Origin: Streptomyces radicis
GTDB lineage: Bacteria; Actinomycetota; Actinomycetes; Streptomycetales; Streptomycetaceae
Direction: 5' to 3'
NCBI RefSeq assembly: GCF_003626575.1
Contig: NZ_RBDY01000014.1
Span: forward strand, 1-64,000
Length of the DNA stretch: 64,000 nucleotides
Part shown: positions 16,028 to 24,657 of the stretch, piece by piece
Layout of the letters: the number at the start of each line of letters is the position of its first letter
How positions within the stretch are numbered: position 1 is the first letter of the stretch
Made by a program: the position numbers and the translations under genes
Notes under the pieces: generated by a model
The model's database searches: none
What the model saw: the letters and a program-made list of their open reading frames with translations, nothing else
What the model was told of the DNA's origin: nothing

Positions 16028-16909
16028 TCACCGCGATCCGTCGGGGCTCGGGCGCTCCAGATTGGCGACGAACTTGTACCGATCGCCCCGGTAGACCGAG
16101 CGCACCCACTCCACCGGCTCGCCCTGGGTGTCGCGCGAGTGCCGCGAGAGCATCAGCATCGGCAGCCCCACGTCCGTGCCGAGCAGCCCGGCCTCGCGGG
16201 GGTTGGCGAGCGAGGTCTCGATCGTCTCCTCGGCGCGCGCCAGATGGACGTCGTAGACCTCGGCGAGCGCCGTGTACAGGGACGCGTACCGCACCAGGCT
16301 GCGGCGCAGCGCGGGGAAGCGCTCCTGGGACAGATGCGTGGTCTCGATGGCCATCGGCTCGCCGCTGGCGAGCCGCAGCCGCTCGATGCGCAGCACCCGC
16401 CCGCCCTCGGGCAGGTCGAGCAGCCCGCTGAGCCGCTCGTCGGCCGTGATGTACCCGATCTCCAGCAGCTGGGACGTGGGTTCGAGGCCTTGGGCACGCA
16501 TGTCCTCGGTGTACGAGGTCAGCTGGAGGGCCTGCGAGACCTTGGGCTTGGCGACGAACGTGCCCTTGCCCTGGATCCGTTCGAGGCGGCCCTCGACCAC
16601 CAGCTCCTGGAGCGCCTGACGGACCGTTGTGCGAGAGGTGTCGAACTCGCTGGCGAGGGAACGCTCCGGGGGTACGGGGGTGCCGGGCGGAAGCGTCTCG
16701 GTCATCTGCTGGAGATGCCGCTTGAGGCGGTAGTACTTCGGCACCCGCGCCGTGCGTGTCCGGTCGGCGCCGTCGGGTCCCGCGCCGGCCGGGGCCGCTG
16801 CCGCCGGTCCGCCGGCGCTCGCGGTGCTCCCCCCGTCCCTCGCCATGACCCGCCCCTCCGACTGGTTCTGTTCTGCCGTCACCGGCTCCTCCGAGACATC
16901 GCAGCTCAC
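16028..16909 (-). CDS. dasR: GntR/HutC-family regulator DasR
   Basis: A 293-residue global regulator of N-acetylglucosamine metabolism, chitinases, development and antibiotic production; GlcN-6-P releases it from DNA. The winged HTH contains PPERSLASEFDTSRTTVRQALQ and LVVEGRLERIQGKGTFVAKP. The UTRA effector domain contains GGRVLRIERLRLASGEPMAIE and ends EWVRSVYRGDRYKFVA. The sequence closely matches remembered S. coelicolor DasR except for an Ala/Gly-rich insertion (about residues 24-50), which makes it roughly 40 residues longer. The GTG at 16909 (MSCDVSEE) agrees with that homologue; an inner GTG (VTAEQN) has a closer GGAGGAG. It is divergent from dasABC. Confidence 0.93.
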   Translation of the reverse strand: MSCDVSEEPVTAEQNQSEGRVMARDGGSTASAGGPAAAAPAGAGPDGADRTRTARVPKYYRLKRHLQQMTETLPPGTPVPPERSLASEFDTSRTTVRQALQELVVEGRLERIQGKGTFVAKPKVSQALQLTSYTEDMRAQGLEPTSQLLEIGYITADERLSGLLDLPEGGRVLRIERLRLASGEPMAIETTHLSQERFPALRRSLVRYASLYTALAEVYDVHLARAEETIETSLANPREAGLLGTDVGLPMLMLSRHSRDTQGEPVEWVRSVYRGDRYKFVANLERPSPDGSR

Positions 16910-16937
16910 ATCGTGACACGGGCCCGTCAGGGACGAC

Positions 16938-16989
16938 GCCCACGAGCAGATGTCGGTCCTGTAACGGACCGGGCCCGCAGCTCGTGGGC
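16938..16989. repeat. Nested inverted repeats in the dasR-dasA intergenic region
   Basis: GCCCACGAGC (16938-16947) is matched by GCTCGTGGGC (16980-16989), and between them CGGTCC (16954-16959) pairs with GGACCG (16966-16971). In the dasR leader this would form a long stem capped by a smaller hairpin; as DNA it could be a cruciform or operator. It is distinct from the two dre-like sites. Confidence 0.55.
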
Positions 16990-17002
16990 CCTTGACACCC
17001 GC

Positions 17003-17018
17003 CTTGGTCTAGTCCAGG
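17003..17018. promoter_or_regulatory. dre-like DasR site 1
   Basis: CTTGGTCTAGTCCAGG matches the dre consensus (A/T)GTGGTCTAGACCA(C/G)T at the TGGTCTAG-CCA core. It begins six bases after a -35-like TTGACA (16992-16997) and is 102 bases before the dasA start. It is the better of two sites in this divergent region. Confidence 0.75.
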
Positions 17019-17028
17019 CTCCCGTGCA

Positions 17029-17044
17029 ACTGGTCTACACCTCT
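17029..17044. promoter_or_regulatory. dre-like DasR site 2
   Basis: ACTGGTCTACACCTCT keeps the left half (ACTGGTCTA) of the dre palindrome and a weaker right half. Its start is 26 bp from site 1. Two dre sites in the dasA promoter region are known in S. coelicolor, which supports the pair. Confidence 0.65.
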
Positions 17045-17060
17045 TACATACACCACTAAC

Positions 17061-17074
17061 GTAACGGCCGTTAC
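17061..17074. promoter_or_regulatory. Perfect 14-bp palindrome GTAACGGCCGTTAC before dasA
   Basis: A perfect palindrome lies 45 bases upstream of the dasA start and is unrelated to the dre sequence. It could bind a second regulator of the transporter or fold in the leader. No cognate protein can be named from the sequence. Confidence 0.4.
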
Positions 17075-17119
17075 CGGGCCACATCGTGATGGGGTCCGGC
17101 CCTTTTGGAGGAGGGTGAC

Positions 17120-18382
17120 GTGAAGCGCAAGCTGATCGCTGCCGTCGGCGCGGCGGCCCTGACGGCCACGATGGCCGCCTGTGGCTCCGACGACAGCAGC
17201 GACGGGGGCGGCGGCAGCGCCGACTCCATCACCGTTTGGTTGATGAGTGGCTCGGCACCGGATCCCTGGGTCGAGGAGCTCAACGCGGCTTTCGAGGAAG
17301 AGCACGGCGTCGAGGTCAACGTCGAGATCCAGCAGTGGGAGGGCATCCAGGACCGCCTGACCACGGCCCTGTCCGAGGACGGCACGGTCGATGTCCTGGA
17401 GCTGGGGAACACCCAGGCCGTCGGCTACGCCAACACCGGTGGCCTCGCCGACCTCAGCGAGCTCTCCGAGGAGCCCTGGACCGAGAGCATGCTCGAGTCC
17501 GCCGTGGTCGACGACACGTTCTACTCGATCCCGTGGTACGGCGCGAACCGAGTCGTCGTCTACGACCAGAGCATCTGGGCGGAGGCCGGGGCCGAGGTCC
17601 CGACCACGCGGGACGAGTGGATCGAGGCCCTCGAGCTGATCGACGAGAACACCGAGGCCGAGCCCATCTACCTGCCGGGCCAGACCTATTACGTCATGGG
17701 CGGCTTCGTCGCGGACGAGGGCGGCGCCTTCGCCGCGCAGAACGGCGACGAGTGGGAGGGCACCCTCAACTCCCCCGAGGTGGAGGCGGGCCTGGGCTTC
17801 TACGGCGAGCTCCAGGAGTTCTCCGACGCCCCGACCGACATCGACGAGGGCGAGCCGCAGCAGTCCACGGACGTCGTGCCGAACGGCGACGTGGCGAGCT
17901 GGGTCGGCCTGCCGTGGGAGGTCGTCAACGCCACGACCGCCATCGAGGAGGCCGGTGGCGAGGCCGACTGGGGCTTCTTCCCCGTGCCAGGCAAGACCGC
18001 CGACGAGCTCGGCCACGTCTTCCTCGGCGGCTCCAACCTCGCGGTCGCCGAGCGTGCCGGCGACCAGGAGCTGGCCCGTGCCTGGCTCGAGATGGCCACG
18101 TCGCAGGAGTGGTCGCAGAGGTTCAACGACGCGATGGACGGCACCGTCGTGCCCAACCGCTCGGACGTGACCGCCGAGCCGGCCGCCGGCACCTTCGCCG
18201 AGGCCATGGTCGCCTCCGCGGACGTCGGCTTCCTCCCGCCGCTCACCCCCGGGTGGGCCAACGTCGAGGTGGAGCCCAACCCGATCAAGGACCTGATGAC
18301 CAAGGTCCTGAACGGCGAGGACTTCAGCTCGGTGGCCGAAGAGGCCGATACAGAGATGACCACCCGCCTCAACCGCGAATAG
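17120..18382 (+). CDS. dasA: Chitobiose ABC transporter, substrate-binding lipoprotein DasA
   Basis: A 420-residue extracytoplasmic sugar-binding protein (family 1 solute-binding) for N,N'-diacetylchitobiose. A lipoprotein signal is present: positively charged MKRK, a hydrophobic stretch, then TATMAAC with acylated Cys21, followed by an Asp/Ser/Gly-rich tether. The body begins SITVWLMSGSAPDPWVEELN and carries DVLELGNTQAVGYANTGGLA, typical of sugar binders. GTG 17120 has GGAGGAGGG upstream. It is the first gene of the dasABC operon, regulated by DasR through the upstream dre-like sites. No ATPase lies in the cluster; such transporters use the shared ATPase MsiK encoded elsewhere. Confidence 0.93.
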   Translation: MKRKLIAAVGAAALTATMAACGSDDSSDGGGGSADSITVWLMSGSAPDPWVEELNAAFEEEHGVEVNVEIQQWEGIQDRLTTALSEDGTVDVLELGNTQAVGYANTGGLADLSELSEEPWTESMLESAVVDDTFYSIPWYGANRVVVYDQSIWAEAGAEVPTTRDEWIEALELIDENTEAEPIYLPGQTYYVMGGFVADEGGAFAAQNGDEWEGTLNSPEVEAGLGFYGELQEFSDAPTDIDEGEPQQSTDVVPNGDVASWVGLPWEVVNATTAIEEAGGEADWGFFPVPGKTADELGHVFLGGSNLAVAERAGDQELARAWLEMATSQEWSQRFNDAMDGTVVPNRSDVTAEPAAGTFAEAMVASADVGFLPPLTPGWANVEVEPNPIKDLMTKVLNGEDFSSVAEEADTEMTTRLNRE

Positions 18383-18393
18383 CCCGCGCGATC

Positions 18394-18422
18394 GGGGTGC
18401 CGCCGGCCACCGGCGGCACCCC
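18394..18422 (+). terminator. Hairpin between dasA and dasB (attenuator or mRNA stabiliser)
   Basis: GGGGTGCCGCCGG (18394-18406) pairs perfectly with CCGGCGGCACCCC (18410-18422) around a three-base loop, followed by TTCT. It begins 12 bases after the dasA stop and precedes dasB in the same operon. It would lower permease relative to binding-protein expression. Confidence 0.7.
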
Positions 18423-18448
18423 TTCTCCGCCTGTGAGGGACGACACGC

Positions 18449-19423
18449 ATGACCGTGCACATCGAGGACGCACCGCCCGACGTATCCGGTGCCACGTCCA
18501 AGGGCCCGCCCAAGCGGCGGACCGGCCGCCGGCTCCCCACCGGCTGGGTGCCGTACCTGCTGATCCTGCCGTCGATCGCCGCCCTGGTCGCCGTGCTCGG
18601 CTGGGCCCTCGTCCAGAACCTGATCATCTCGTTCCAGGAGTTCGGCCGACGTCAGCTGATCTCCAGAACCACCGAGTGGGCCGGGCTCGACAACTACCGG
18701 ACCATCCTGGAGGACGAGCGGTTCTGGGACGCGGTCGTCCGTACGTTCTTCTTCATGGCGGCCAACGTCGTGCTGATCATGGGGCTCGGCACCCTGATCG
18801 GCCTCCTGCTCCACGCCCTGGGCAAGAAGATGCGGCTGGTCCTGGCGATCAGCCTCGTCGCGGCGTGGGCCATGCCGGTCACCGTCTCGACCACCGTCTT
18901 CCGCTGGCTGTTCGACCAGCAGCTCGGCGTCGTCAACTGGGCGCTGAGCAGCATCGGCTTCTCCTCCTACGAGGAGCACAACTGGTTCAGCAGCGGCGCG
19001 TCCACGCTGGCCATTGTGACGATCCTGATCGTCTGGGCCTCGGTGCCCTTCGTGGCCCTCAACCTCTACGCGGGCCTGACCACCATCAGCGGTGAGATCT
19101 TCGAGGCCGCGCGCATGGACGGCGCCTCCAACTGGCGCCTCTTCTGGTCCATCCTCGCGCCCATCATGAGGCCGTTCTTCATGATCACGACCTTCCTCGA
19201 GATCATCTGGGTCTTCAAGGCGTTCGCTCAGATCTACGCGCTGAACGCCGGCGGGCCCAACCGCGAGTCCGAGACGCTGCCGGTCATGGCCTATGTCGAG
19301 GGCATGAGCCAGAGCCAGTACGGAAGCGCCGCCGCCATCTCCGTGCTGACCCTCGTGATCCTCCTGGTCGCCATGTCGTTCTACTTCCGGCTGATCTTCA
19401 AGCAGGAGAGGGAGCAACTGTGA
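18449..19423 (+). CDS. dasB: Chitobiose ABC transporter permease DasB
   Basis: A 324-residue MalF-type permease with six predicted membrane segments after a basic N-terminal tail (residues 1-35, KGPPKRRTGRRLP). The EAA loop reads GEIFEAARMDGASNWRLFWSIL, the site that contacts the ATPase. It ends with a GTGA overlap into dasC. It forms the transmembrane channel with DasC for chitobiose delivered by DasA. Confidence 0.92.
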   Translation: MTVHIEDAPPDVSGATSKGPPKRRTGRRLPTGWVPYLLILPSIAALVAVLGWALVQNLIISFQEFGRRQLISRTTEWAGLDNYRTILEDERFWDAVVRTFFFMAANVVLIMGLGTLIGLLLHALGKKMRLVLAISLVAAWAMPVTVSTTVFRWLFDQQLGVVNWALSSIGFSSYEEHNWFSSGASTLAIVTILIVWASVPFVALNLYAGLTTISGEIFEAARMDGASNWRLFWSILAPIMRPFFMITTFLEIIWVFKAFAQIYALNAGGPNRESETLPVMAYVEGMSQSQYGSAAAISVLTLVILLVAMSFYFRLIFKQEREQL

Positions 19424-20241
19424 GGAACGCCCGGAAGCTCTGGCTCAACGGCACGGCGGTCATCCTGTCGGCGCTGTTCCTTTTCCCCGTGTACTGGATG
19501 TTCTCGACGTCCTTCAAGAGCAGCACCGATGTGCTCACCGACGACCCGGTCTTCCTGTTCACCCCGACGTTCGACCACTACGAGACGGCCACCGCCGTCG
19601 AGCTGTTCTGGACGTATGTCGGCAACAGCTTCATCGTCACCATCGGCGCCGTCCTGCTCGCCCTCCTGGTCGCGCTCGCCGCGAGCTACGCCATCGCCCG
19701 CATGCAGTTCCGTGGGCGGCGCGGCATGGTGCTCGCCGTGATGATGGCCCAGATGGCGCCCTGGGAAATCCTGATCATCGTGGTGTACCTCAACGCCCGC
19801 GACCTGGAGATGCTCAACAGCCTGCTCACCCTGACGCTCATCTACTTCGTCATGGCCCTGCCCTTCAGCATCTGGACCCTGCGCGGCTTCATCGCGGCGG
19901 TGCCCAAGGAGCTCGAGGAGTCCGCCATGATCGACGGCTGCAACCGCGCCCAGGCGTTCTTCCGCGTCATCTTCCCGCTGCTCGCCCCGGGCCTGATGGC
20001 CACCTCCCTCTTCGGCTTCATCGCCGCCTGGAACGAGTACGCCATGGTCCTCGTGCTCAACAAGGACCCCGAGGCGGCCACCCTTCCCCTGTGGCTCACT
20101 CAGTTCCAGACGAACTTCGGCAACGACTGGGGGGCCACCATGGCGGCCTCCACCATGTTCACCGTCCCCGTGCTGATCGTCTTCGTCCTCCTCCAGCGTC
20201 GGGTCACCGGCGGCCTCGCCGCGGGTGCCGTGAAGGGATAG
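19420..20241 (+). CDS. dasC: Chitobiose ABC transporter permease DasC
   Basis: A 273-residue MalG-type permease. It opens with a membrane segment (NGTAVILSALFLFPVYWMFSTSFK), the classic start of this subfamily, and contains the EAA loop PKELEESAMIDGCNRAQAFFRVIFPLL. GTG 19420 overlaps the dasB stop. The hexosaminidase gene follows eight bases after the stop, so transport and hydrolysis are probably on one transcript. Confidence 0.92.
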   Translation: MRNARKLWLNGTAVILSALFLFPVYWMFSTSFKSSTDVLTDDPVFLFTPTFDHYETATAVELFWTYVGNSFIVTIGAVLLALLVALAASYAIARMQFRGRRGMVLAVMMAQMAPWEILIIVVYLNARDLEMLNSLLTLTLIYFVMALPFSIWTLRGFIAAVPKELEESAMIDGCNRAQAFFRVIFPLLAPGLMATSLFGFIAAWNEYAMVLVLNKDPEAATLPLWLTQFQTNFGNDWGATMAASTMFTVPVLIVFVLLQRRVTGGLAAGAVKG

Positions 20242-20249
20242 CGCTCCGC

Positions 20250-21800
20250 ATGACGACCGCCGTACGCGACTCGGACACCGTGACCAGGGACGCCCTCGCC
20301 GTCCTCCAGCCGACCTTCGACGGAACGACCTCCCTCCCCGCGTGGCTGCCGCGCCAGCTGGAGAACGGCATGACCGGCGTCGGCCTCTTCGGCCGCAACG
20401 TCGTCTCGCCCGAGCAGCTGGCCGTGCTCACCGGGCGGCTGCGCGCCGCCAAGCCCGATGTGCTCATCGCCATCGACGAGGAGGGCGGCGACGTCACCCG
20501 CCTCGAGGTGCACGGCGGCTCCTCCTTCCCCGGGAACCACGCCCTGGGCAGCGTCGACGACCCCGAGCTGACCCACGAGGTCGCCGCCGCGCTCGGCCGC
20601 CGCCTGGCCGCCTGCGGCATCAACCTCAACTGGGCGCCCTCCGCCGACATCAACACCGACCCCGACAACCCCGTCATCGGCGTCCGCTCCTTCGGCGACG
20701 ACCCCGCGCTGGTCGCCCGCCACACCGTCGCCTATGTCGAGGGCCTCCAGAGCGCGGGCGTCGCCGCCTGCGTCAAGCACTTCCCCGGGCACGGCAACAC
20801 CAACGTGGACTCCCACCACGCCCTGCCCCGCATCGACATCGACCTCGCGACCCTCCACAAGCGCGAACTCGTGCCGTTCAAGGCGGCGATAGCGGCGGGC
20901 ACCCGCTGCGTGATGAGCGCGCACATCCTCCTTCCCGCGCTCGACGGCGAGCGCCCCGGCACCCTGAGCCCCGCCGTCCTCTCGGGGCTGCTGCGCGCCC
21001 CCGCCGCCGAGGGCGGCCTCGGCTACGAGGGCCTGATCTTCACCGACGCCATCGAGATGCGCGCCGTCGCCGACACCTACGGCCTCGACCACGGCTGCGT
21101 CCTGGCCATCGCCGCGGGCGCCGACGCCCTCTGCATCGGCGGCACCCCGTCCGACGAGGACGAGGTCCTCCGGCTGCGCGACGCCCTCGTGAACGCCGTC
21201 CACTCCGGCGAGCTCCCCGAGGAGCGCCTGCACGACGCCGCCGAGCGCATCAGGGCCCTGGCCCGCTGGACCGCCGAGTCCGCCGACCCCGGCGCGGCCT
21301 CCCCGGCCGACGGGGAGATCGGCCTCGCGGCCGCCCGCCGCGCCCTGGTGGTCAGCACCCCGCCCGGCGCCACCGCGCCCCGGCCGCTGCGCTCTCCCGC
21401 CTATGTCGCCTCCTTCCCTCCCGTCGCCAACATCGCCGTGGGCACCCAGACCCCCTGGGGCGTGGCCGCCGAGCTCGAACGGCTGCTGCCCGGCACCGAG
21501 GGCGGCAGCCACACCCGCGCCGACGCGGACCGCGCGGGCCCCGATGGCCTGGCCGCCGAGGTGCTCGCCGCCGCCGGGGACCGCCCGGTGGTCGCCGTGG
21601 TCCGCGACGTCCACCGCCACCCCTGGATGGCCGCGACCCTGGACGCGCTGCTCGCCGCCCGACCCACCACCGTCGTGGTGGAGATGGGCGTCCCGCACGC
21701 CCCGCCCTCGGGCGCCCGGCACATCGCGACCCATGGCGCCGCCCGTGTCTGCGGCCTGGCCGCCGCCGAGGTCATCGCCGGCGCCGCCCCCACCGACTGA
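20250..21800 (+). CDS. dasD: GH3 beta-N-acetylhexosaminidase (NagZ-like) of the das cluster
   Basis: A 516-residue glycoside hydrolase family 3 protein without an obvious signal peptide, so probably cytoplasmic and acting on imported chitobiose to give GlcNAc. The NagZ-type signature KHFPGHGNTNVDSHHALP is present, including the His-containing loop that serves as acid/base in this subfamily. AIDEEGGDVTRLE and NWAPSADINTDPDNPVIG also match, and IFTDAIEMRAVADTYG carries the nucleophile Asp. The last 120 residues form a second domain. ATG 20250 lies eight bases after dasC. The dasD name follows the cluster position in S. coelicolor. Confidence 0.88.
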   Translation: MTTAVRDSDTVTRDALAVLQPTFDGTTSLPAWLPRQLENGMTGVGLFGRNVVSPEQLAVLTGRLRAAKPDVLIAIDEEGGDVTRLEVHGGSSFPGNHALGSVDDPELTHEVAAALGRRLAACGINLNWAPSADINTDPDNPVIGVRSFGDDPALVARHTVAYVEGLQSAGVAACVKHFPGHGNTNVDSHHALPRIDIDLATLHKRELVPFKAAIAAGTRCVMSAHILLPALDGERPGTLSPAVLSGLLRAPAAEGGLGYEGLIFTDAIEMRAVADTYGLDHGCVLAIAAGADALCIGGTPSDEDEVLRLRDALVNAVHSGELPEERLHDAAERIRALARWTAESADPGAASPADGEIGLAAARRALVVSTPPGATAPRPLRSPAYVASFPPVANIAVGTQTPWGVAAELERLLPGTEGGSHTRADADRAGPDGLAAEVLAAAGDRPVVAVVRDVHRHPWMAATLDALLAARPTTVVVEMGVPHAPPSGARHIATHGAARVCGLAAAEVIAGAAPTD

Positions 21801-21835
21801 CCGAGCCACGCGACACCCCAGGGAGGGACCCCTCG

Positions 21836-22897
21836 ATGTCCGCCACGTCCTCCGTGCGGCCCGGCCATGTGATGTCAGGAGAGATGGCGGAGCAGCCCGC
21901 GGTGCTGCGCCGCCTCCTGGCCGAGGGCGCGGCGCCGATCCGCGCCGTCGCCGAGCGGATCGCCGCCAGGCAGCCCCGCTTCGTCCTGCTGACGGGCCGC
22001 GGCACCTCGGACAACGCCGCGCTGTACGCCAAGTACCTGCTCGAGATCCAGCTGGGCAAGCCGTGCGGCCTCACCTCCATGTCCACCACCACCGCCTACG
22101 AGGCCAAGCCCGATCTGACGGACTGCCTGGTCATCGCCGTCAGCCAGTCGGGCGGCTCGCCCGACCTGGTGGCCTCCACCACCACCGCCCGCGAGGCCGG
22201 GGCGACCACGCTCGCCGTGACCAACAACCCCGAGTCGCCGCTGGCGCTGGCCAGTGAGTTCCACATCGACGTGCTCGCGGGTCCCGAGAAGGCGCTGCCC
22301 GCCACCAAGACCTACACCGCCGAACTCCTCGCGCTGTACCTCTTCGTGGAGGGCCTGCGCGGCGGCGACGGGGCCGGCGCGGCCCACCGGCTCCCCGAGC
22401 TGGCCGAGGGGATCCTGGCCCGCCACGAGGAGATCCGTCAGCTGGCGGCCCGGTACCGCTTCGCCGAGCGCATGGTCCTCACCTCCCGCGGCTACGGCTA
22501 TCCCACGGCCAAGGAGGCCGCGCTCAAGCTGATGGAGACCAGCTACATCCCCGCCCTCTCCTACTCGGGCGCGGACCTGCTGCACGGCCCGCTCGCGATG
22601 GTCGACAACGTGTCACCGGTGATCGCGATCGTCACCGACGGGCGCGGCGGCAAGGCCCTCCAGCCGGTGCTCGACCGACTGCGCGACCGCGGCGCCGACC
22701 TCGTGGTCTTCGGCCCGAAGGCGCAGGTCGACGCGGCCTCCGCCGGCTTCGTCCTGCCCACCGACGGCGTGCCGGAGGAGCTTCAGCCGATCCTGGAGAT
22801 CATCCCGCTCCAGCTGCTCGCCTACGAGGTCACCCTCGCCAGGGGCCAGGACCCGGACGCCCCCCGCGCGCTGGCCAAGGTCACCGAGACGCGCTGA
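21836..22897 (+). CDS. Double-SIS-domain sugar-phosphate isomerase/deaminase (GlmS C-terminal-like)
   Basis: A 353-residue protein with two SIS domains. The first contains LTGRGTSDNAALYAKYLLE and AVSQSGGSPDLV; the second contains LTSRGYGYPTAKEAALKLME and SYSGADLLHGPLAMV, the pattern of the GlmS isomerase half, with no glutaminase domain. GGGAGGGA precedes ATG 21836. In the das cluster its likely substrate is an aminosugar phosphate such as GlcN-6-P. In S. coelicolor I recall a NagB-type deaminase at this position, a different fold, so this may be a non-homologous replacement. The product is not proven. Confidence 0.8.
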   Translation: MSATSSVRPGHVMSGEMAEQPAVLRRLLAEGAAPIRAVAERIAARQPRFVLLTGRGTSDNAALYAKYLLEIQLGKPCGLTSMSTTTAYEAKPDLTDCLVIAVSQSGGSPDLVASTTTAREAGATTLAVTNNPESPLALASEFHIDVLAGPEKALPATKTYTAELLALYLFVEGLRGGDGAGAAHRLPELAEGILARHEEIRQLAARYRFAERMVLTSRGYGYPTAKEAALKLMETSYIPALSYSGADLLHGPLAMVDNVSPVIAIVTDGRGGKALQPVLDRLRDRGADLVVFGPKAQVDAASAGFVLPTDGVPEELQPILEIIPLQLLAYEVTLARGQDPDAPRALAKVTETR

Positions 22898-22934
22898 CCG
22901 GCCACCGCCGGGCGCGGCCCACCGGGGGTCGGCC

Positions 22935-23693
22935 TCACAGCAGGACGCCCCCGGTGGCGTCTATCCAGTCCCCGGTGACCCACCGGCTGTCGTCCGAGGC
23001 GAGGAACGCCGCCACATCGGCGATGTCCGCGGGCTGCCCCAGCCTCCCCAGGGGCGAGGAGGCGGCCGTGGCCTTCCTGGCCTCCTCGCTGCCGCGCAGC
23101 CACGAGGCGTTCATGTCGGTGTCGACGACGCCGGGCGCCACGGCGTTCACCGTGATGCCGCGCGGGCCCAGCCGCTTGGCCAGGCCGGTGGTGAGCTGGT
23201 CAAGGGCGCCCTTGGACATCGTGTACGGCAGGACGTCGGCCATGGCCCCGGCCCGGTGGGTAAGCCCCGTCGAGACGGTGATGACGCGCCCGCCGTCCCG
23301 CAGCCTGCTCAGGCCGTGCTGGACGATGAAGAAGGGCGCCCTGACGTTCACCGCGAAGATCGCGTCGAAGTCCTCACGCGAGGTGGCGTCGACGCCCGAA
23401 CGAGGGCCTGTGACCCCGGCGTTCAGCACGAGGATGTCCACTCCCTCGGCCTCCGCGTCGAAGGCCGCCCACAGCGCCTCGGCGTCCCCCTCCGCGCCAA
23501 GCGGCGCCCGCAGCGCGAACGCGCTGCCCCCGGCCGCCTCGATGGCGGCCACCGTCTCCTTGGCCGCGGGCTCGTCATGCCCGTAGTGCACCCCGACCCG
23601 TGCGCCGTCGCGGCCAAGCCGCTCGGCGATCGCCCGGCCGAGCCCCCTGCCGCCGCCGGTGACCAGCGCCGTCTTGCCCGTGAGCGCGCTCAT
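22935..23693 (-). CDS. Short-chain dehydrogenase/reductase (SDR)
   Basis: A 252-residue classical SDR. Residues 9-17 (ALVTGGGRGLG) form the NAD(P) glycine motif, LVLNAGV is the NAG motif, and the catalytic Ser and Tyr-x-x-x-Lys appear in ITVSTGLTH and YTMSK. The C-terminus VTGDWIDATGGVLL is typical of FabG-like members. ATG 23693 is preferred to GTG 23705. It is divergent from a TetR gene 80 bases away, which probably represses it; the substrate is unknown. Confidence 0.88.
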   Translation of the reverse strand: MSALTGKTALVTGGGRGLGRAIAERLGRDGARVGVHYGHDEPAAKETVAAIEAAGGSAFALRAPLGAEGDAEALWAAFDAEAEGVDILVLNAGVTGPRSGVDATSREDFDAIFAVNVRAPFFIVQHGLSRLRDGGRVITVSTGLTHRAGAMADVLPYTMSKGALDQLTTGLAKRLGPRGITVNAVAPGVVDTDMNASWLRGSEEARKATAASSPLGRLGQPADIADVAAFLASDDSRWVTGDWIDATGGVLL

Positions 23694-23712
23694 GCCCGCC
23701 CCCACCTTTCCC

Positions 23713-23760
23713 TAGTGATCGCTACAGAAACACCGTAGCACACCTTCTGGAGCGGCCGCT
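23713..23760. promoter_or_regulatory. Candidate TetR operators between SDR and TetR genes
   Basis: The 80-base divergent gap holds the imperfect palindrome TAGTGATCGCTA (23713-23724) and the perfect palindrome AGCGGCCGCT (23751-23760), followed by CTATAAAATAGG, one of the most AT-rich stretches of the area and a likely promoter. Such sites are expected for an autoregulated TetR protein. Confidence 0.45.
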
Positions 23761-23773
23761 ATAAAATAGGGGC

Positions 23774-24376
23774 ATGTCGACGAAACCCCGTGGGAGACCT
23801 CGTTCCTTCGACCGCGAGACCGCGCTCGAGCAGGCCCTTCTGGCCTTCTGGGAGCGCGGGTACGACGCCACGTCCGTCGCCGACCTCACCCGGGTCATGG
23901 GCATCGGGGCGCCCAGCCTCTACGCCGCGTTCGGCGACAAGAAGACCCTCTTCGAAGAGGTCGTCGAGGCGTACCTCACGCGGTACGGCGGCTTCATCGG
24001 CCGCGCGCTCGCCGAGGAGCCCACCGCCGAGGCCGCCCTGGGCCGCGTGCTGCGCGAGGCCGCCGTCGAGTACACGGCGCCGGGCCAGCCGCACGGCTGC
24101 CTGATCATCTCAGGCGCGGCGAGCTGCCATGAGTCCGCCGCCGACGTGGCCGAGGGCCTGCGCGCCCGCCGCGCCGGGAACCTCAGGGCGATCGAGGGCC
24201 GCATCCGCGCCGACGTCGCCGCGGGCACGCTGCCGGCCGACACCGATGTCGCCGCGCTCGCGCGCTTCTTCGGGGCCGTCATCCAGGGCATGAGCCAGCA
24301 GTCGCGCGACGGCGCGAGCCGGGAGGAGCTCGAGGGGGTGGCCGAGACGGCGATGCGGGCCTGGCCCGCCGCTTGA
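23774..24376 (+). CDS. TetR/AcrR-family regulator
   Basis: A 200-residue regulator. The HTH lies at about 12-58 (DRETALEQALLAFWERGYDA, VADLTRVMGIGAPSLYAAFG, DKKTLFEEVVEAYL). The ligand domain contains HGCLIISGAASC and FFGAVIQGMSQQSRDGASRE, features of the YxaF/LmrA-like branch that often guards SDR or oxidoreductase genes. It is divergent from an SDR gene with palindromes in the gap, so local repression relieved by a reactive small molecule is likely. Confidence 0.88.
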   Translation: MSTKPRGRPRSFDRETALEQALLAFWERGYDATSVADLTRVMGIGAPSLYAAFGDKKTLFEEVVEAYLTRYGGFIGRALAEEPTAEAALGRVLREAAVEYTAPGQPHGCLIISGAASCHESAADVAEGLRARRAGNLRAIEGRIRADVAAGTLPADTDVAALARFFGAVIQGMSQQSRDGASREELEGVAETAMRAWPAA

Positions 24377-24657
24377 CGCCCGCCGCCTGAAGCCCGCCGC
24401 CACCGCGGGCGCTACCCACGGGCCGCGGCGCCGGGGAGGGACCCTCAACCCTCTCGGCACCGCAGCCCGGAGCACTGCGGGCCACCGGCGCCGTCAGGGC
24501 AGAGAGCGCCGTCGGCCGCGCTCCACCCGCCCGTCTCCGGGCGGGCAGAAGTCTGCGGGCCACCCATTCTGACCCCGGCCCCCGCCGCCTGTCCATGCGC
24601 AAGCGTCCCGGGAACGGGCCCGAGGCCCTGTCGGAGCGCGCCGGTAAGCTCGCACGT

